From: Pedobacter soli
GTDB lineage: Bacteria; Bacteroidota; Bacteroidia; Sphingobacteriales; Sphingobacteriaceae
Reading direction: 5' to 3'
NCBI RefSeq assembly: GCF_900101435.1
Contig: NZ_FMZH01000005.1
Location: 186,001-250,000, forward strand
Length of the DNA: 64,000 bases
A program made the translations under genes and the position numbers. A model generated the notes under the pieces. The model saw only the letters and a list, made by a program, of their open reading frames with translations, ran no database searches and had not been told where the DNA came from. This document shows positions 43,335-52,772 of this stretch, one piece after another (position 1 is the first letter of the stretch; each line of letters opens with the position of its first letter).

Positions 43335-45215
43335 ATGAAAAAGTTACTTTCTATAGCCCTGCTGATCGGCCTGGGCGGCTATGCAGCTTCTGCACAAGAG
43401 CTTTATATGCCACGGAATATTAAAGCGGCCTATACAAAGGGTACGCGCTCGGCAAGCGGAAAACCGGGGCCAAATTACTGGCAAAACCATGGTAAATATA
43501 ACATGGATATTAAGGTAAATGCCGAAACAAAGGTGGTTAGCGGCGAGGAAGAAATTTTGTACAGCAACAACAGTACTGATACCTTAAGAAACCTGGCTAT
43601 TCGTTTTGTAAATAACCTGCATAAACCAACTTCGCCAAGAGGCGGTGCGGTAAGTGAAGATTTTTTAAGCTCGGGTTTAAATATTTCTGCTTTTTCAGTT
43701 GATGGCGAAACCTATAACGTAAACAGTAAAGATTGGGGAACCGTTGGTAATGTAAAGTTAAAAAAGCCTTTATTGCCCAAATCAAAAATCACAGTTAAAA
43801 TAACCTGGGATTATCCCTTATCAAAAGAAAGTGGCAGAGAAGGACAAATTGATCCCAATTCTTTTTTTGTAGCCTATAGTTATCCCCGCATTTCAGTTTT
43901 CGACGATTATAACGGCTGGGATCGCATTCCACATACCGACCGGGCAGAGTTTTACAACGATTTTAACGATTATGAATTCTCGATCAAAGCGCCTAAAAAT
44001 TATGTAGTTTATGCTACGGGCGATTTCCTAAATCCGGATGAAGTGCTGCAACCTGAAATTTCGGCACGTTTAAAAAAATCGTACAATGGCGATGAGGTAA
44101 TCCACATTGCAACCGAGCAGGAAATGAAAGACGGTAAGGTTACTGCACAAAAAGACTGGAATACCTGGAAATTTGCCGTACAGCACATTACCGATGTTAC
44201 TTTTGCCTTGAGTAACCATTACGTATGGGATGGCGCCAGTGTAATTGTAGATAAAAAGACCAATCGCAGGGCCAGTACACAAGCCGCTTATAACCCAACC
44301 ACCGGTACCGATTTTGTAAATTCAGTTAAATACAACCTGAATGCTTTAGACTGGTTTTCGAACAACTGGCCAGGCATTCCTTACCCTTATGTCAAAACCA
44401 TCGCCTTCCAGGGTTTTGCCGATATGGAATACCCGATGATGGTAAACGATTCGCAATTTGGCGACCCGGTTTTTGCGCAACTGGTGCAAGACCATGAGGT
44501 GGCGCACACCTACTTTCCATTTTACATGGGTATTAACGAAACCCGTTATGCCTACATGGACGAAGGATGGGCAACTACTTTTGAATACCTGATTGGCATT
44601 GCCGAACACGGTAAAGAAGCAGCCGATAAATTTTACAAAAACTTTAGGGTTGATAAGTACATTAACGATAAATCAGCAGAAGAAGATCAGCCGGTAATTT
44701 CGATGTCCGATCAGGTTTCGGGAGCTGGTTACGGCAATAACTCTTACGGTAAAGCTTCTTTATCTTACCTGGCACTGAAAGATATGCTGGGTGATGAGTT
44801 ATTTAAAAAAGCATTGCACACCTACATGAGCAACTGGAACGGCAAACACCCTATTCCGTGGGATTACTTTAATTCGATGAACTCAGGATCGGGACAAAAC
44901 CTGAACTGGTTTTTCCAGAACTGGTTCTTCACCAACAATTACCTCGATTTAGCCGTTACCAAAGTGAGTTCTACAGCTGGTAAAGCTACCGTAACGATTA
45001 AAAATGTGGGCGGTTTTGCCATTCCGTTTGATGTGGTAGTTACCTATACCGATGGAAAAACAGATACGATCCATAAAACGCCTGCGGTTTGGAAAGCAAA
45101 CCAGAAAGAAATTAATGTAACATTTAATGCAGGCAAAAAGATAAAATCAGTTTCGCTGGATAATGGCATTTATATGGATGCCACTCCTGCTGATAATGTT
45201 TGGGCAACCAAATAG
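43335..45215 (+). CDS. Secreted M1-family metallopeptidase
   Basis: 626-aa exported aminopeptidase-like protein: signal peptide about 1-20 (LLSIALLIGLGGYAASA). Gluzincin site: HEVAH (His387, Glu388, His391) and third ligand Glu410 in YMDEGWATTFEY, 19 residues after His391 as in M1 enzymes. The upstream substrate-binding loop reads GFADMEYPMM in place of GAMEN. The ERAP-like C-terminal domain is absent; the end (~540-626) is a beta domain (KATVTIKNVGGFAIPFDVVVTY). Probably peptide processing in the periplasm or outside the cell. Confidence 0.92.
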   Translation: MKKLLSIALLIGLGGYAASAQELYMPRNIKAAYTKGTRSASGKPGPNYWQNHGKYNMDIKVNAETKVVSGEEEILYSNNSTDTLRNLAIRFVNNLHKPTSPRGGAVSEDFLSSGLNISAFSVDGETYNVNSKDWGTVGNVKLKKPLLPKSKITVKITWDYPLSKESGREGQIDPNSFFVAYSYPRISVFDDYNGWDRIPHTDRAEFYNDFNDYEFSIKAPKNYVVYATGDFLNPDEVLQPEISARLKKSYNGDEVIHIATEQEMKDGKVTAQKDWNTWKFAVQHITDVTFALSNHYVWDGASVIVDKKTNRRASTQAAYNPTTGTDFVNSVKYNLNALDWFSNNWPGIPYPYVKTIAFQGFADMEYPMMVNDSQFGDPVFAQLVQDHEVAHTYFPFYMGINETRYAYMDEGWATTFEYLIGIAEHGKEAADKFYKNFRVDKYINDKSAEEDQPVISMSDQVSGAGYGNNSYGKASLSYLALKDMLGDELFKKALHTYMSNWNGKHPIPWDYFNSMNSGSGQNLNWFFQNWFFTNNYLDLAVTKVSSTAGKATVTIKNVGGFAIPFDVVVTYTDGKTDTIHKTPAVWKANQKEINVTFNAGKKIKSVSLDNGIYMDATPADNVWATK

Positions 45216-45275
45216 TTGGTAATTCACAGTTTTCAGTTGGCAATTATTAAAACTGCCAACTGAAAACTAATAACT
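45213..45275. repeat. Nine-unit heptad array between M1 and osmC genes
   Basis: TAGTTGG, TAATTCA, CAGTTTT, CAGTTGG, CAATTAT, TAAAACT, GCCAACT, GAAAACT, AATAACT. Within it AGTTTTCAGTTGGCA (45228-45242) and TGCCAACTGAAAACT (45254-45268) are perfect inverses with an 11-nt loop, so the convergent genes share a large hairpin that may terminate both. It is of the same family as the array inside metH. Confidence 0.88.
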
Positions 45276-45283
45276 TATTATTC

Positions 45284-45760
45284 CTAAGCGTTCTCTGCTT
45301 TGCAGCTTGCTTCGTGTTTTACCGGAAAATTGAGTGAATTAGCTATAAAACACATTTTATTGGCTTCTTTATGTAATGCTTCTGCCAGCTCGTAATGTGC
45401 CTTATCTGCAATTAAAACCTGCGGGTGCAACGTAACTTCCCTAAAACGTCCACTTCCATCAGCCGATTCTTCCATGGTGCCTACCGCCTCATCTTTATAA
45501 TCGATTACCACAATTTCATTTTTAGAACAAAGGTGTAAATACCACAACATGTGGCAGCTCGATATAGAAGCCAATAACAGATCTTCGGGGTTATATTTAG
45601 ATTTATCGCCTAAAAAAGCCGAGTCTGACGAACCCGAAATATCGGCTTTACCTTTTATTGAAATAACATAATCGCGATCGTACGAGCGATAATCCATTGT
45701 ACCAGAGCCTTTATTGCCCGTCCAGGTTACTGTAGTTGAATATAAGTGATCTTTCGGCAT
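45284..45760 (-). CDS. OsmC family peroxiredoxin-like protein
   Basis: 158-aa OsmC-type protein reducing organic hydroperoxides. The peroxidatic Cys lies in LLASISSCHMLWYLHLC (typical SCH) and the resolving Cys in ANKMCFIANSLNFPV. N-terminal half YSTTVTWTGNKGSGTMDY fits the family. Convergent with the M1 gene; a heptad-repeat hairpin lies between. Confidence 0.9.
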   Translation of the reverse strand: MPKDHLYSTTVTWTGNKGSGTMDYRSYDRDYVISIKGKADISGSSDSAFLGDKSKYNPEDLLLASISSCHMLWYLHLCSKNEIVVIDYKDEAVGTMEESADGSGRFREVTLHPQVLIADKAHYELAEALHKEANKMCFIANSLNFPVKHEASCKAENA

Positions 45761-45862
45761 GATAAATTGAGTTAAATTTTCTAACTCAATTTAAACATTA
45801 TGATTGAATTGAGGCAAAAAATATCAACTGTTTTTTACACGCAGCTAATTTATAATGCTTCA

Positions 45863-45893
45863 AACCTCGCAGTTTTTTGAAACCTGCGAGGTT
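45863..45893. repeat. Intergenic hairpin, ACCTCGCA family (second copy)
   Basis: AACCTCGCAG/CTGCGAGGTT with an 11-nt loop. It shares its arms with the hairpin at 4579-4607. Confidence 0.75.
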
Positions 45894-45905
45894 ATATACT
45901 TAAGC

Positions 45906-45993
45906 CAACGCTAGTTTCTAACGAGCGTTGAATAATTTATCGTTTACAAACGATAGAATCGTATAGCTATTTATGCACTCGTTTGGAAACGAG
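45906..45993. repeat. Three REP-like hairpins
   Basis: CAACGCTAGTT-TCT-AACGAGCGTTG (45906-45930, one internal mismatch), ATCGTTTACAAACGAT (45939-45954) and CTCGTTTGGAAACGAG (45978-45993). The common core is CGTTT/AAACG. No transposase gene of matching context is beside them. Confidence 0.75.
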
Positions 45994-46033
45994 CGCAAAC
46001 GTTTTTATTTTAAATCTTGCAGATATTGTATAT

Positions 46034-46960
46034 CTAAAATTTAATCCCGCTTAATTTCTCAGCCAATACTTCAGATATTTTACGATAAGAATCAAATGTC
46101 CAGCCACCAACGTGCGGGGTTAAGATCACCTTATCGTTATTTTTAAGTTCATTATACCAGGACTGTTCGCCCAGGGCTGGAAATTTTTCTGTTTGCAGTA
46201 CGTCAAGTCCGGCACCTAATATTTTACCTGCTTTAATGGCGTTTAATACCGCATCAATTTTAACAATTTCGCCACGGGCAGTATTGATGAAGAAAATCGG
46301 TTTTTTAAAGTGAAAGAAATATTCATCATCTACCATCAGCCTGGTTTCGGTAGTTAACGGAATGTGCAGGCTCAACACATCACTGTGTTTTACAATTTCT
46401 TCCATGCTTACCTCGCGTGCAAATGCATCACTAAAGCCGGTTTTATATTTATCGTAAGCCATAACATCAACCTCAAAACCCGCCAGCTTTTTAGCAAAAC
46501 TCTGCCCCATAAAGCCATAACCAATAATTCCAACCTTTTTGCCTTTCAGCTCATAACCACGATTCCCTTCGCGGTCCCAAAGGCCATTTCTGATTTCGAT
46601 ATCTGCTCTCCTGAAATTATTCATCAGCGAAAGCAACAAACCGGTAGCATGTTCGCCCACAGCATCGCAATTGCCTTCCGGTGCATTAATCAATTCGATA
46701 TTTCTTTCAAAAGCAATCTGATCGTCGATATTATCTAAACCTGCCCCAGCCCGGGCCACAAATTTTAAATTGGGTGCCGCGGCAAAAATTTCGGCATCAA
46801 TCCTGAATTTAGTCCGCACAGCAATACCGGTATAATCTTTTATTTTCCCGAGTGTTTGTTGACGGGTAATTTGCGGTTCATCATCAACCTCATATCCCAT
46901 AGCAATAGCCCGTTCTTTAAATACAGGGTGCAAATCATCAACAATCAATATTTTTTTCAT
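46034..46960 (-). CDS. D-2-hydroxyacid dehydrogenase (phosphoglycerate dehydrogenase-like)
   Basis: 308-aa NAD-dependent D-isomer-specific 2-hydroxyacid dehydrogenase. Rossmann motif KVGIIGYGFMGQSFAKKL (about 140-157); catalytic Arg in FINTARGEIVKIDAV, Glu and His toward VILTPHVGGWT. It lacks the ACT domain of regulatory phosphoglycerate dehydrogenase, so it could be PGDH without feedback control, glyoxylate/hydroxypyruvate reductase or another member. Alone between intergenic repeats; no serC or serB is beside it. Confidence 0.87.
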   Translation of the reverse strand: MKKILIVDDLHPVFKERAIAMGYEVDDEPQITRQQTLGKIKDYTGIAVRTKFRIDAEIFAAAPNLKFVARAGAGLDNIDDQIAFERNIELINAPEGNCDAVGEHATGLLLSLMNNFRRADIEIRNGLWDREGNRGYELKGKKVGIIGYGFMGQSFAKKLAGFEVDVMAYDKYKTGFSDAFAREVSMEEIVKHSDVLSLHIPLTTETRLMVDDEYFFHFKKPIFFINTARGEIVKIDAVLNAIKAGKILGAGLDVLQTEKFPALGEQSWYNELKNNDKVILTPHVGGWTFDSYRKISEVLAEKLSGIKF

Positions 46961-47051
46961 CTGTTATTTTATGCTCAATGTGATAAACAAAAGTAACATT
47001 TTGAAGATCGTTCAATTGTAATATTCCACCATTGTTTTCCACGAAAGGGAA

Positions 47052-47079
47052 AACTGCCAATTGCTAACTGTAAATCGAT
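47052..47079. repeat. Short heptad array upstream of TonB-dependent receptor
   Basis: AACTGCC, AATTGCT, AACTGTA, AATCGAT; same family as 45213-45275. Confidence 0.6.
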
Positions 47080-47202
47080 TTATAACCAACAAAAATATTA
47101 CCATAAAATGGCTGTAATAAAATGGTTACGCCTCCTTAATTAAACTTCCTTGCCGTTACTTTGTCTCCCTTTATAAAAATACACGACAAAAACTAACTTT
47201 TA

Positions 47203-49689
47203 ATGAGACTCTTACATTCGAGAACAATACCAATTACCTTATTGCTTCTAACCCTTGCTTTTAATCTTTTTGCCCAAACCGGCGGAAGTGCAAAAATTAC
47301 GGGGGTACTTAAAGACGCTAAAACACAAGAAACCATTCCATTTGCAACAGCAGTTTTAATCGATAAATCTACAGGAAAAAATGCCAAAATTGCCCAAACA
47401 GATGTAAACGGAGCGTTTACGATGACCAATATTCCAAAAGGAAACTTTACGTTTAAAATCAGCTTTGTGGGTTACCAAACCATGGTTCGCGATAACGTAG
47501 CCATTACAGCCGCCACGGGTGCATTAAACTTCGGCGAGATAAAAATGAATGCTGCCAAGGGCAATGTACTGAGCGAGGTTACCGTTACAGGCCAAAAAGC
47601 CGCTATGCAGATGGGAATTGACAAGAAAATATTTTCTGTTGACCAGAGTTTGGTGAGCGAAGGTGGTTCGGCCGGCGATTTATTGCAAAATGTACCTTCG
47701 GTTTCTACCGATATGGACGGAAATGTGAGTTTACGCGGATCGACCGGGGTTAAGGTTTTAATTGATGGTAAACCTTCTTTAATCGCCGGCGGAAATGTGG
47801 CGCAGATTTTAGCCTCTATTCCGGCAAGTTCGATCGAAAGTGTTGAAGTAATTACCAATCCATCGGCTAAATACGATGCAGAGGGCCAATCGGGTATCAT
47901 TAACATTGTATTAAAGAAAAATACCAGACTTGGCTTTAACGGTTCGGTTGCAGCAACAGCTGGTAACCGCGATAACTACAATGCCAACACCAATTTAAGC
48001 TTCCAAAACAGTAAAGTAAACATTTATGGTAACTACAGCTACCGTTATGGTAACCGTGTTGGTGGCGGTTTTCAAGATATTACTTATAAATCAGATGAGG
48101 CTACAACGCGTTTTGCCAGTCAAAATACCGTTTCAAAATCGTTAGATAAAGGCCATAATGCCAAAGCAGGTATCGATTATTATGTGGCGCCTAAAAGTGT
48201 AATCAGTTTATCAGGAGGTTTTAATTCAAGGGCAAACGACCGGAATGAGCTGCTTGATATCAGACAATTAAACCTTGCTCAAGCACCGGTTTTACTGAGC
48301 ACCAGAACCAATACTACTGATGGTTATGGCAACAGTTACGATGCCAACCTCGATTTTGTACAGAAGTTTAAAAAACCGAAAGAAGAGCTAACCTTTAACT
48401 TTGGTTACTCGTATGGCACCAATAACAACGACCAGAATTACAGTACCACCACTACAAACCGCAATGGTACGCCAATAAACGAAACGTTAAGTTTGCAACG
48501 TGTATTTAATACCGGCAACAACACCAATTACAATATTCAAACTGATTATGCTTTGCCGGTTGGTAAAGCAGGTAAAATTGAGGTAGGTTACCGCAGCCAG
48601 ATCCGTTTAGGAAATAACGATCAATATGCAGATTCGATCCCTACAAACACCAATATTTTTATCCAGAACAATAAACTGATTAATGGTTTCGATAGCAAAG
48701 ACCAGGTACATGCACTTTATTTTAACTACCAGAACCAGATTAAAGATTTTGGTTATCAGATTGGTTTAAGGGGCGAAGATGCGCGCTTAGATACGCACCT
48801 GGAAGGTTATACCAATAACGTGCTAACCACTAGCGAAGGCAACATCCATTACAAAAGGATATACCCTAGCGTTTTCTTAACGCAAAAATTGAAAGGCGAA
48901 AACCAGCTTCAGTTAAGCTATACCCGTCGTGTAAACCGTCCACGCCCGTGGGATACCAACCCGTTTTTAGATGTTTCTGATCCGTTAAACTACAGAGGCG
49001 GTAATCCGAACCTGATACCGGAAGATGTGCACTCATTTGAGTTGGGCTATAGCAAATACTGGAAGAAAGTAACTTTAACTTCGAGCTTATATTTCCGTCA
49101 AACCAACGATGTGATCCAAAGGGTAAGAAGCACGCCAGTTAATGGTATCATTACTTCAACCCCTCAAAACTTATCGCACCAGATTAATAGCGGGGTAGAA
49201 TTAATTGGTCGTTTTGATCTGATTAAACCGTTAAATTTTACCACTAACGTTAACTTATATCAGGCTAAGTTTGCTGGCGATGCAAGATTTGATATCCCTT
49301 CTAGCAGCGGTTTTAGCTGGAATGCGAACCTTACCGCAAACTTAACCGTAGTTAAAAACCTGTCGTTACAGCTGCGTGGCGATTACCGTGCCCCTGAAGT
49401 AATGGCTCAAGGTAAGCGTAATGCCATGTATGGTGTAGACGGAGGTGCTAAATATGATTTCCCGAACAAAAAAGCTTCGTTAAGTTTCAATGTGAGGGAT
49501 GTGTTTAACACCAGAAGATGGAGCATGACTACAGAAGATAAAGCCACCATTGTTGATTTTGAACGCCAGTTTCAGGGAACTATGGGTAACTTAACCTTCT
49601 CTTACCGTTTTGGTAAAACTACATTTACAGGTACTAAAAAACAAAAAAGAGAAGATCAGGATAACCGACCTGATGAAGGATCATTTTAA
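47203..49689 (+). CDS. TonB-dependent outer-membrane receptor (outer membrane beta-barrel family)
   Basis: 828-aa outer-membrane protein. Signal peptide about 1-24. A carboxypeptidase regulatory-like domain (about 28-110: KITGVLKDAKTQETIPFATAVL). A plug-like domain (about 120-230: AGDLLQNVPSVSTDMDGNVSLRGSTGVKVLIDGKPSL), followed by a large beta-barrel to the C-terminal region (SLSFNVRDVFNTRRWS ... LTFSYRFGKTTF). It is of the outer-membrane beta-barrel (TonB receptor-like) family without a SusD partner. Substrate unknown. The strong terminator right after it separates it from the paralogous next gene. Confidence 0.92.
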   Translation: MRLLHSRTIPITLLLLTLAFNLFAQTGGSAKITGVLKDAKTQETIPFATAVLIDKSTGKNAKIAQTDVNGAFTMTNIPKGNFTFKISFVGYQTMVRDNVAITAATGALNFGEIKMNAAKGNVLSEVTVTGQKAAMQMGIDKKIFSVDQSLVSEGGSAGDLLQNVPSVSTDMDGNVSLRGSTGVKVLIDGKPSLIAGGNVAQILASIPASSIESVEVITNPSAKYDAEGQSGIINIVLKKNTRLGFNGSVAATAGNRDNYNANTNLSFQNSKVNIYGNYSYRYGNRVGGGFQDITYKSDEATTRFASQNTVSKSLDKGHNAKAGIDYYVAPKSVISLSGGFNSRANDRNELLDIRQLNLAQAPVLLSTRTNTTDGYGNSYDANLDFVQKFKKPKEELTFNFGYSYGTNNNDQNYSTTTTNRNGTPINETLSLQRVFNTGNNTNYNIQTDYALPVGKAGKIEVGYRSQIRLGNNDQYADSIPTNTNIFIQNNKLINGFDSKDQVHALYFNYQNQIKDFGYQIGLRGEDARLDTHLEGYTNNVLTTSEGNIHYKRIYPSVFLTQKLKGENQLQLSYTRRVNRPRPWDTNPFLDVSDPLNYRGGNPNLIPEDVHSFELGYSKYWKKVTLTSSLYFRQTNDVIQRVRSTPVNGIITSTPQNLSHQINSGVELIGRFDLIKPLNFTTNVNLYQAKFAGDARFDIPSSSGFSWNANLTANLTVVKNLSLQLRGDYRAPEVMAQGKRNAMYGVDGGAKYDFPNKKASLSFNVRDVFNTRRWSMTTEDKATIVDFERQFQGTMGNLTFSYRFGKTTFTGTKKQKREDQDNRPDEGSF

Positions 49690-49696
49690 TTTTATC

Positions 49697-49734
49697 AAAG
49701 GTGCTTAGTAAATTTGCTAAGCACCTTTTTTTTT
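49697..49734 (+). terminator. Strong terminator between the two receptor genes
   Basis: 12-bp stem AAAGGTGCTTAG/CTAAGCACCTTT with an 8-nt loop and nine T residues, ending only 13 bp before the next gene's start codon. Confidence 0.94.
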
Positions 49735-49747
49735 AAATAATTAGCGC

Positions 49748-52174
49748 TTGAAAAAACCTTTACCTAAACTTGGTCTTATATTTTTTCTATTCTTCTACTC
49801 CTTTACAACCTTTGCGGCCGAAAAAGGTGTAATTAGTGGAAAAGTGGTCGAAGAAGTTGGTGGATTACCCGTTCCATCTGCAGTAATATCGGTTTACCTC
49901 GATAACTCTGAACAGCCGGTAATTACCTCAGCTACCGACGAAGACGGCCGCTTTAGCATTAAAAACCTAAAGCCAGGCAATTACAGCATCCGTGTAAGTT
50001 TTGTTGGCTACGCCCCGTTAAAAGTAAACGGCATTACCCTGACCGAGAAAGATTACGATAAAAACCTGGGAGCGTTAAAACTTAGCTCCGAACAAAATTC
50101 GCTGCAGGAAGTTACCATTACCGTACAAAAACCACCCATCGAATTTGGTGCCGATGGCGTTACCTATAATGTAGGCTCTACCCTACTGGCCGAAGGCAGC
50201 ACTGCCACCGATGTACTTAAAAATGTACCTATGATACAGGTTGATATTGATGGCAATGCCACCATAGCAGGCAAAAGAAATACCCGGATCTTTATAGATG
50301 GTAAACCATCTGATTATATGACCTCGAACATTGCCGACCTGCTCAATGTACTTCCTTCAGATGCGATTGATAAAATAGAGGTACTAACCAACCCTCCTTC
50401 CAAATACAGCGGCGATGGCGAAGGCATCATTAATATTGTGATGAAAAAAGGTTTTAAAGTTGGCTTTAATGGCAATGTTGGCATTGCAGGTGGCTTACAG
50501 GGCAACGGCAACACCAATGCAAACGCTTCTTACCGGGGTAAATCGTACGCGCTTAATGGCAGTGCCGCTTACCGCTACAATGTAAGCAAAGGTGATAGCC
50601 ATAATTTCCGCGAGAATTTCTTTCCCGATACCACTTTCTATTACGATCAGTACGGAGGCTACAAAAACCATAATAACGGCGGTAATTTCAGGCTGGGTTT
50701 AGATTGGACCATTAGCCCCAAACAAAGTTTGCGCCTGTCAACCAATTACAACCTCAACCATACCAACTCCAATTCTTCTACCGATCTGCACTATTTAAAT
50801 GAAAATTATATAGAAAGCCGCTTGCGTAACCAGCTCAATACCGGTAACGGGAACAGCAACAATTTTGTTTTTAATACCGATTACGATCTACAAACCGACA
50901 CCAGCGGCGGAAAAATATCACTAGGACTAAATTTCAACACCAATAAAAATATCGATTTCCGCAGCTACAGTACCACCTATGCCCAGCCTAGTACACTAAA
51001 TCCCAGCTTGCAGCAAAACAATAACCACACTGGCAACCGCGGATTAAATGTAACTTTGGATTACGAAAAGTCCATATTTAAAAAGCGCGACAGGATAGAG
51101 GCAGGCCTGGCTTTTAGCTATAGAAAAAATGATAACAATCTGCTTATTGAAAACTTCAATTTTGCTTCCCAGCAATTTTTGCGGAACAACAAATTATCAA
51201 ACCAATTTTTATACAACGAAAACATTGGTGCTGCTTATGCCTCTTACAATTACCGTAACGTAGGCTGGGGCGTAAAAACCGGTGTCAGAGCAGAGCTTAC
51301 GGATGTTGCCTTCGATTTATCGACAGGAGAAAATTATAATGTAAAGCCCTATTTAAGTGTTTTCCCTAATCTCTCACTCAACCGTTTTTACCGCAAACGC
51401 TACAATATTGGTGCTACCTACAGCATCCGCATTAATCGCCCGCGTGAAAATACATTAAACCCTCAGGTAAATAATGTAGATACACTGAACATTTCTTACG
51501 GAAATCCCAATTTATCGCCTGCTTATACCCACCAGTTCGATATCAATTTCGGAGCATTCGGGCAGAAATGGTCTTTTAACCCAAGGCTATCGTATTCTAC
51601 AAGTCAGGGTGTGATAGAACGTTACCGTACGGTTACCCTAATTCCGGGTTCGAACACGGCGCGATCTGAAAACACCTACGATAATGTGGGCACCAATCGT
51701 GCGCTATCGCTCATTTTAATCGGCAATTACCGCCCAACCAATAAAATATCGGCCAACGGAAATTTTAGTGTTATCCAAAGCAATTATAAATCGCAGCTCA
51801 ATAGCTCTTTAAACCGTGATGGGATTAGCTTCAGGGCTGCAGTTGGCCTGTCTATGCAATTGCCATTTAAAACAGCTTTTGAGTCGAATTTAAATTATGC
51901 CAACAATGCCAATGCTCAGGGCCGCAACAAAGGCTCTATGACTTCCAATTTCTCGGCGAGGAAGGTCTTTTTCGCTAACCGGTTAAACCTGCGCGTAACC
52001 ATCAACGATATTTTAGGTAACCGCACCAATACCTTTTTTAACGAAGGTCAGAATTTCAGGGTAGAGAATTATTCGACTAACAATACCCAAAATTTCACCT
52101 TTAGCCTCAATTATCGTTTTACTAAAATCAAGGTGAATAAAATTCCGCCACCACCACCGGCAAAACCGCAATAA
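49748..52174 (+). CDS. TonB-dependent receptor, second copy, TTG start
   Basis: 808-aa paralogue of the previous receptor. Signal peptide MKKPLPKLGLIFFLFFYSF, regulatory-like domain (about 30-110), plug (about 130-230: DVLKNVPMIQVDIDGNATIAGKRNTRIFIDGKPS), barrel to the C-terminus (FTFSLNYRFTKIKVNKIPPPPP). The start is TTG: an in-frame TAG two codons upstream closes off any other. It starts 13 bp after a strong terminator, so its own promoter is not visible; transcription may depend on read-through or a start inside the terminator. Substrate unknown. Confidence 0.9.
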   Translation: MKKPLPKLGLIFFLFFYSFTTFAAEKGVISGKVVEEVGGLPVPSAVISVYLDNSEQPVITSATDEDGRFSIKNLKPGNYSIRVSFVGYAPLKVNGITLTEKDYDKNLGALKLSSEQNSLQEVTITVQKPPIEFGADGVTYNVGSTLLAEGSTATDVLKNVPMIQVDIDGNATIAGKRNTRIFIDGKPSDYMTSNIADLLNVLPSDAIDKIEVLTNPPSKYSGDGEGIINIVMKKGFKVGFNGNVGIAGGLQGNGNTNANASYRGKSYALNGSAAYRYNVSKGDSHNFRENFFPDTTFYYDQYGGYKNHNNGGNFRLGLDWTISPKQSLRLSTNYNLNHTNSNSSTDLHYLNENYIESRLRNQLNTGNGNSNNFVFNTDYDLQTDTSGGKISLGLNFNTNKNIDFRSYSTTYAQPSTLNPSLQQNNNHTGNRGLNVTLDYEKSIFKKRDRIEAGLAFSYRKNDNNLLIENFNFASQQFLRNNKLSNQFLYNENIGAAYASYNYRNVGWGVKTGVRAELTDVAFDLSTGENYNVKPYLSVFPNLSLNRFYRKRYNIGATYSIRINRPRENTLNPQVNNVDTLNISYGNPNLSPAYTHQFDINFGAFGQKWSFNPRLSYSTSQGVIERYRTVTLIPGSNTARSENTYDNVGTNRALSLILIGNYRPTNKISANGNFSVIQSNYKSQLNSSLNRDGISFRAAVGLSMQLPFKTAFESNLNYANNANAQGRNKGSMTSNFSARKVFFANRLNLRVTINDILGNRTNTFFNEGQNFRVENYSTNNTQNFTFSLNYRFTKIKVNKIPPPPPAKPQ

Positions 52175-52202
52175 GCTAAAAGGATAATCCCTATATTGCA
52201 GT

Positions 52203-52757
52203 ATGGAAGAGATTAATCCCTGGAAAACGCTGCAAAGTGATGTAAAATACGATAACAACTGGATCCGCGTAACCGAGCATCAGGTAATTAACCCCACTGG
52301 CGGAAAAGGTATTTATGGTGAGGTGCATTTTAAGAACCTGGCCATCGGGATTTTACCACTTGATGAGGATTATAATACCTGGCTGGTTGGTCAGTATCGT
52401 TACCCCATAAAAGCTTACAGCTGGGAAATTCCTGAGGGTGGTGGCCCTTTCCACGAAGTACCTTTAGATAGTGCCAGAAGGGAATTACTGGAAGAAACCG
52501 GTATGAGCGCTCAAAACTGGAAAGAAATTTTAAGGTTGCACCTCTCCAATTCGGTAAGCGATGAACTGAGCATTGTTTATGTGGCTACCGGCCTGATTAA
52601 GGGTATTGCCATGCCTGAAGAAACGGAGGAACTGATGCTTAAAAAATTACCTTTTGAAGCGGCATATCAAATGGTGCTCAATGGCGAAATAACCGATTCG
52701 ATAAGCGTAGCGGCAATTTTAAAAGCCAAAATAATGATGCAAAACGGCCAATTGTAA
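52203..52757 (+). CDS. NUDIX hydrolase (ADP-ribose pyrophosphatase-like)
   Basis: 184-aa hydrolase. The Nudix box is GGGPFHEVPLDSARRELLEETGM (G-x5-E-x7-R-E-x2-E-E-x-G; about 79-101). The N-terminal NPWKTLQSDVKYDNNWIRVTEHQVINPTG and WLVGQYRYPIKAYSWEIPEGG match ADP-ribose pyrophosphatase (NudF)-like enzymes. Substrate not certain. It lies 28 bp after the second receptor gene and may be read from the same transcript. Confidence 0.9.
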   Translation: MEEINPWKTLQSDVKYDNNWIRVTEHQVINPTGGKGIYGEVHFKNLAIGILPLDEDYNTWLVGQYRYPIKAYSWEIPEGGGPFHEVPLDSARRELLEETGMSAQNWKEILRLHLSNSVSDELSIVYVATGLIKGIAMPEETEELMLKKLPFEAAYQMVLNGEITDSISVAAILKAKIMMQNGQL

Positions 52758-52772
52758 TGCATACAATCACCA

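Noticed and set aside
49737-49747. A different ATG start for the second receptor
   Set aside because: An in-frame TAG precedes the TTG and the next Met would remove the signal peptide, so TTG is kept.
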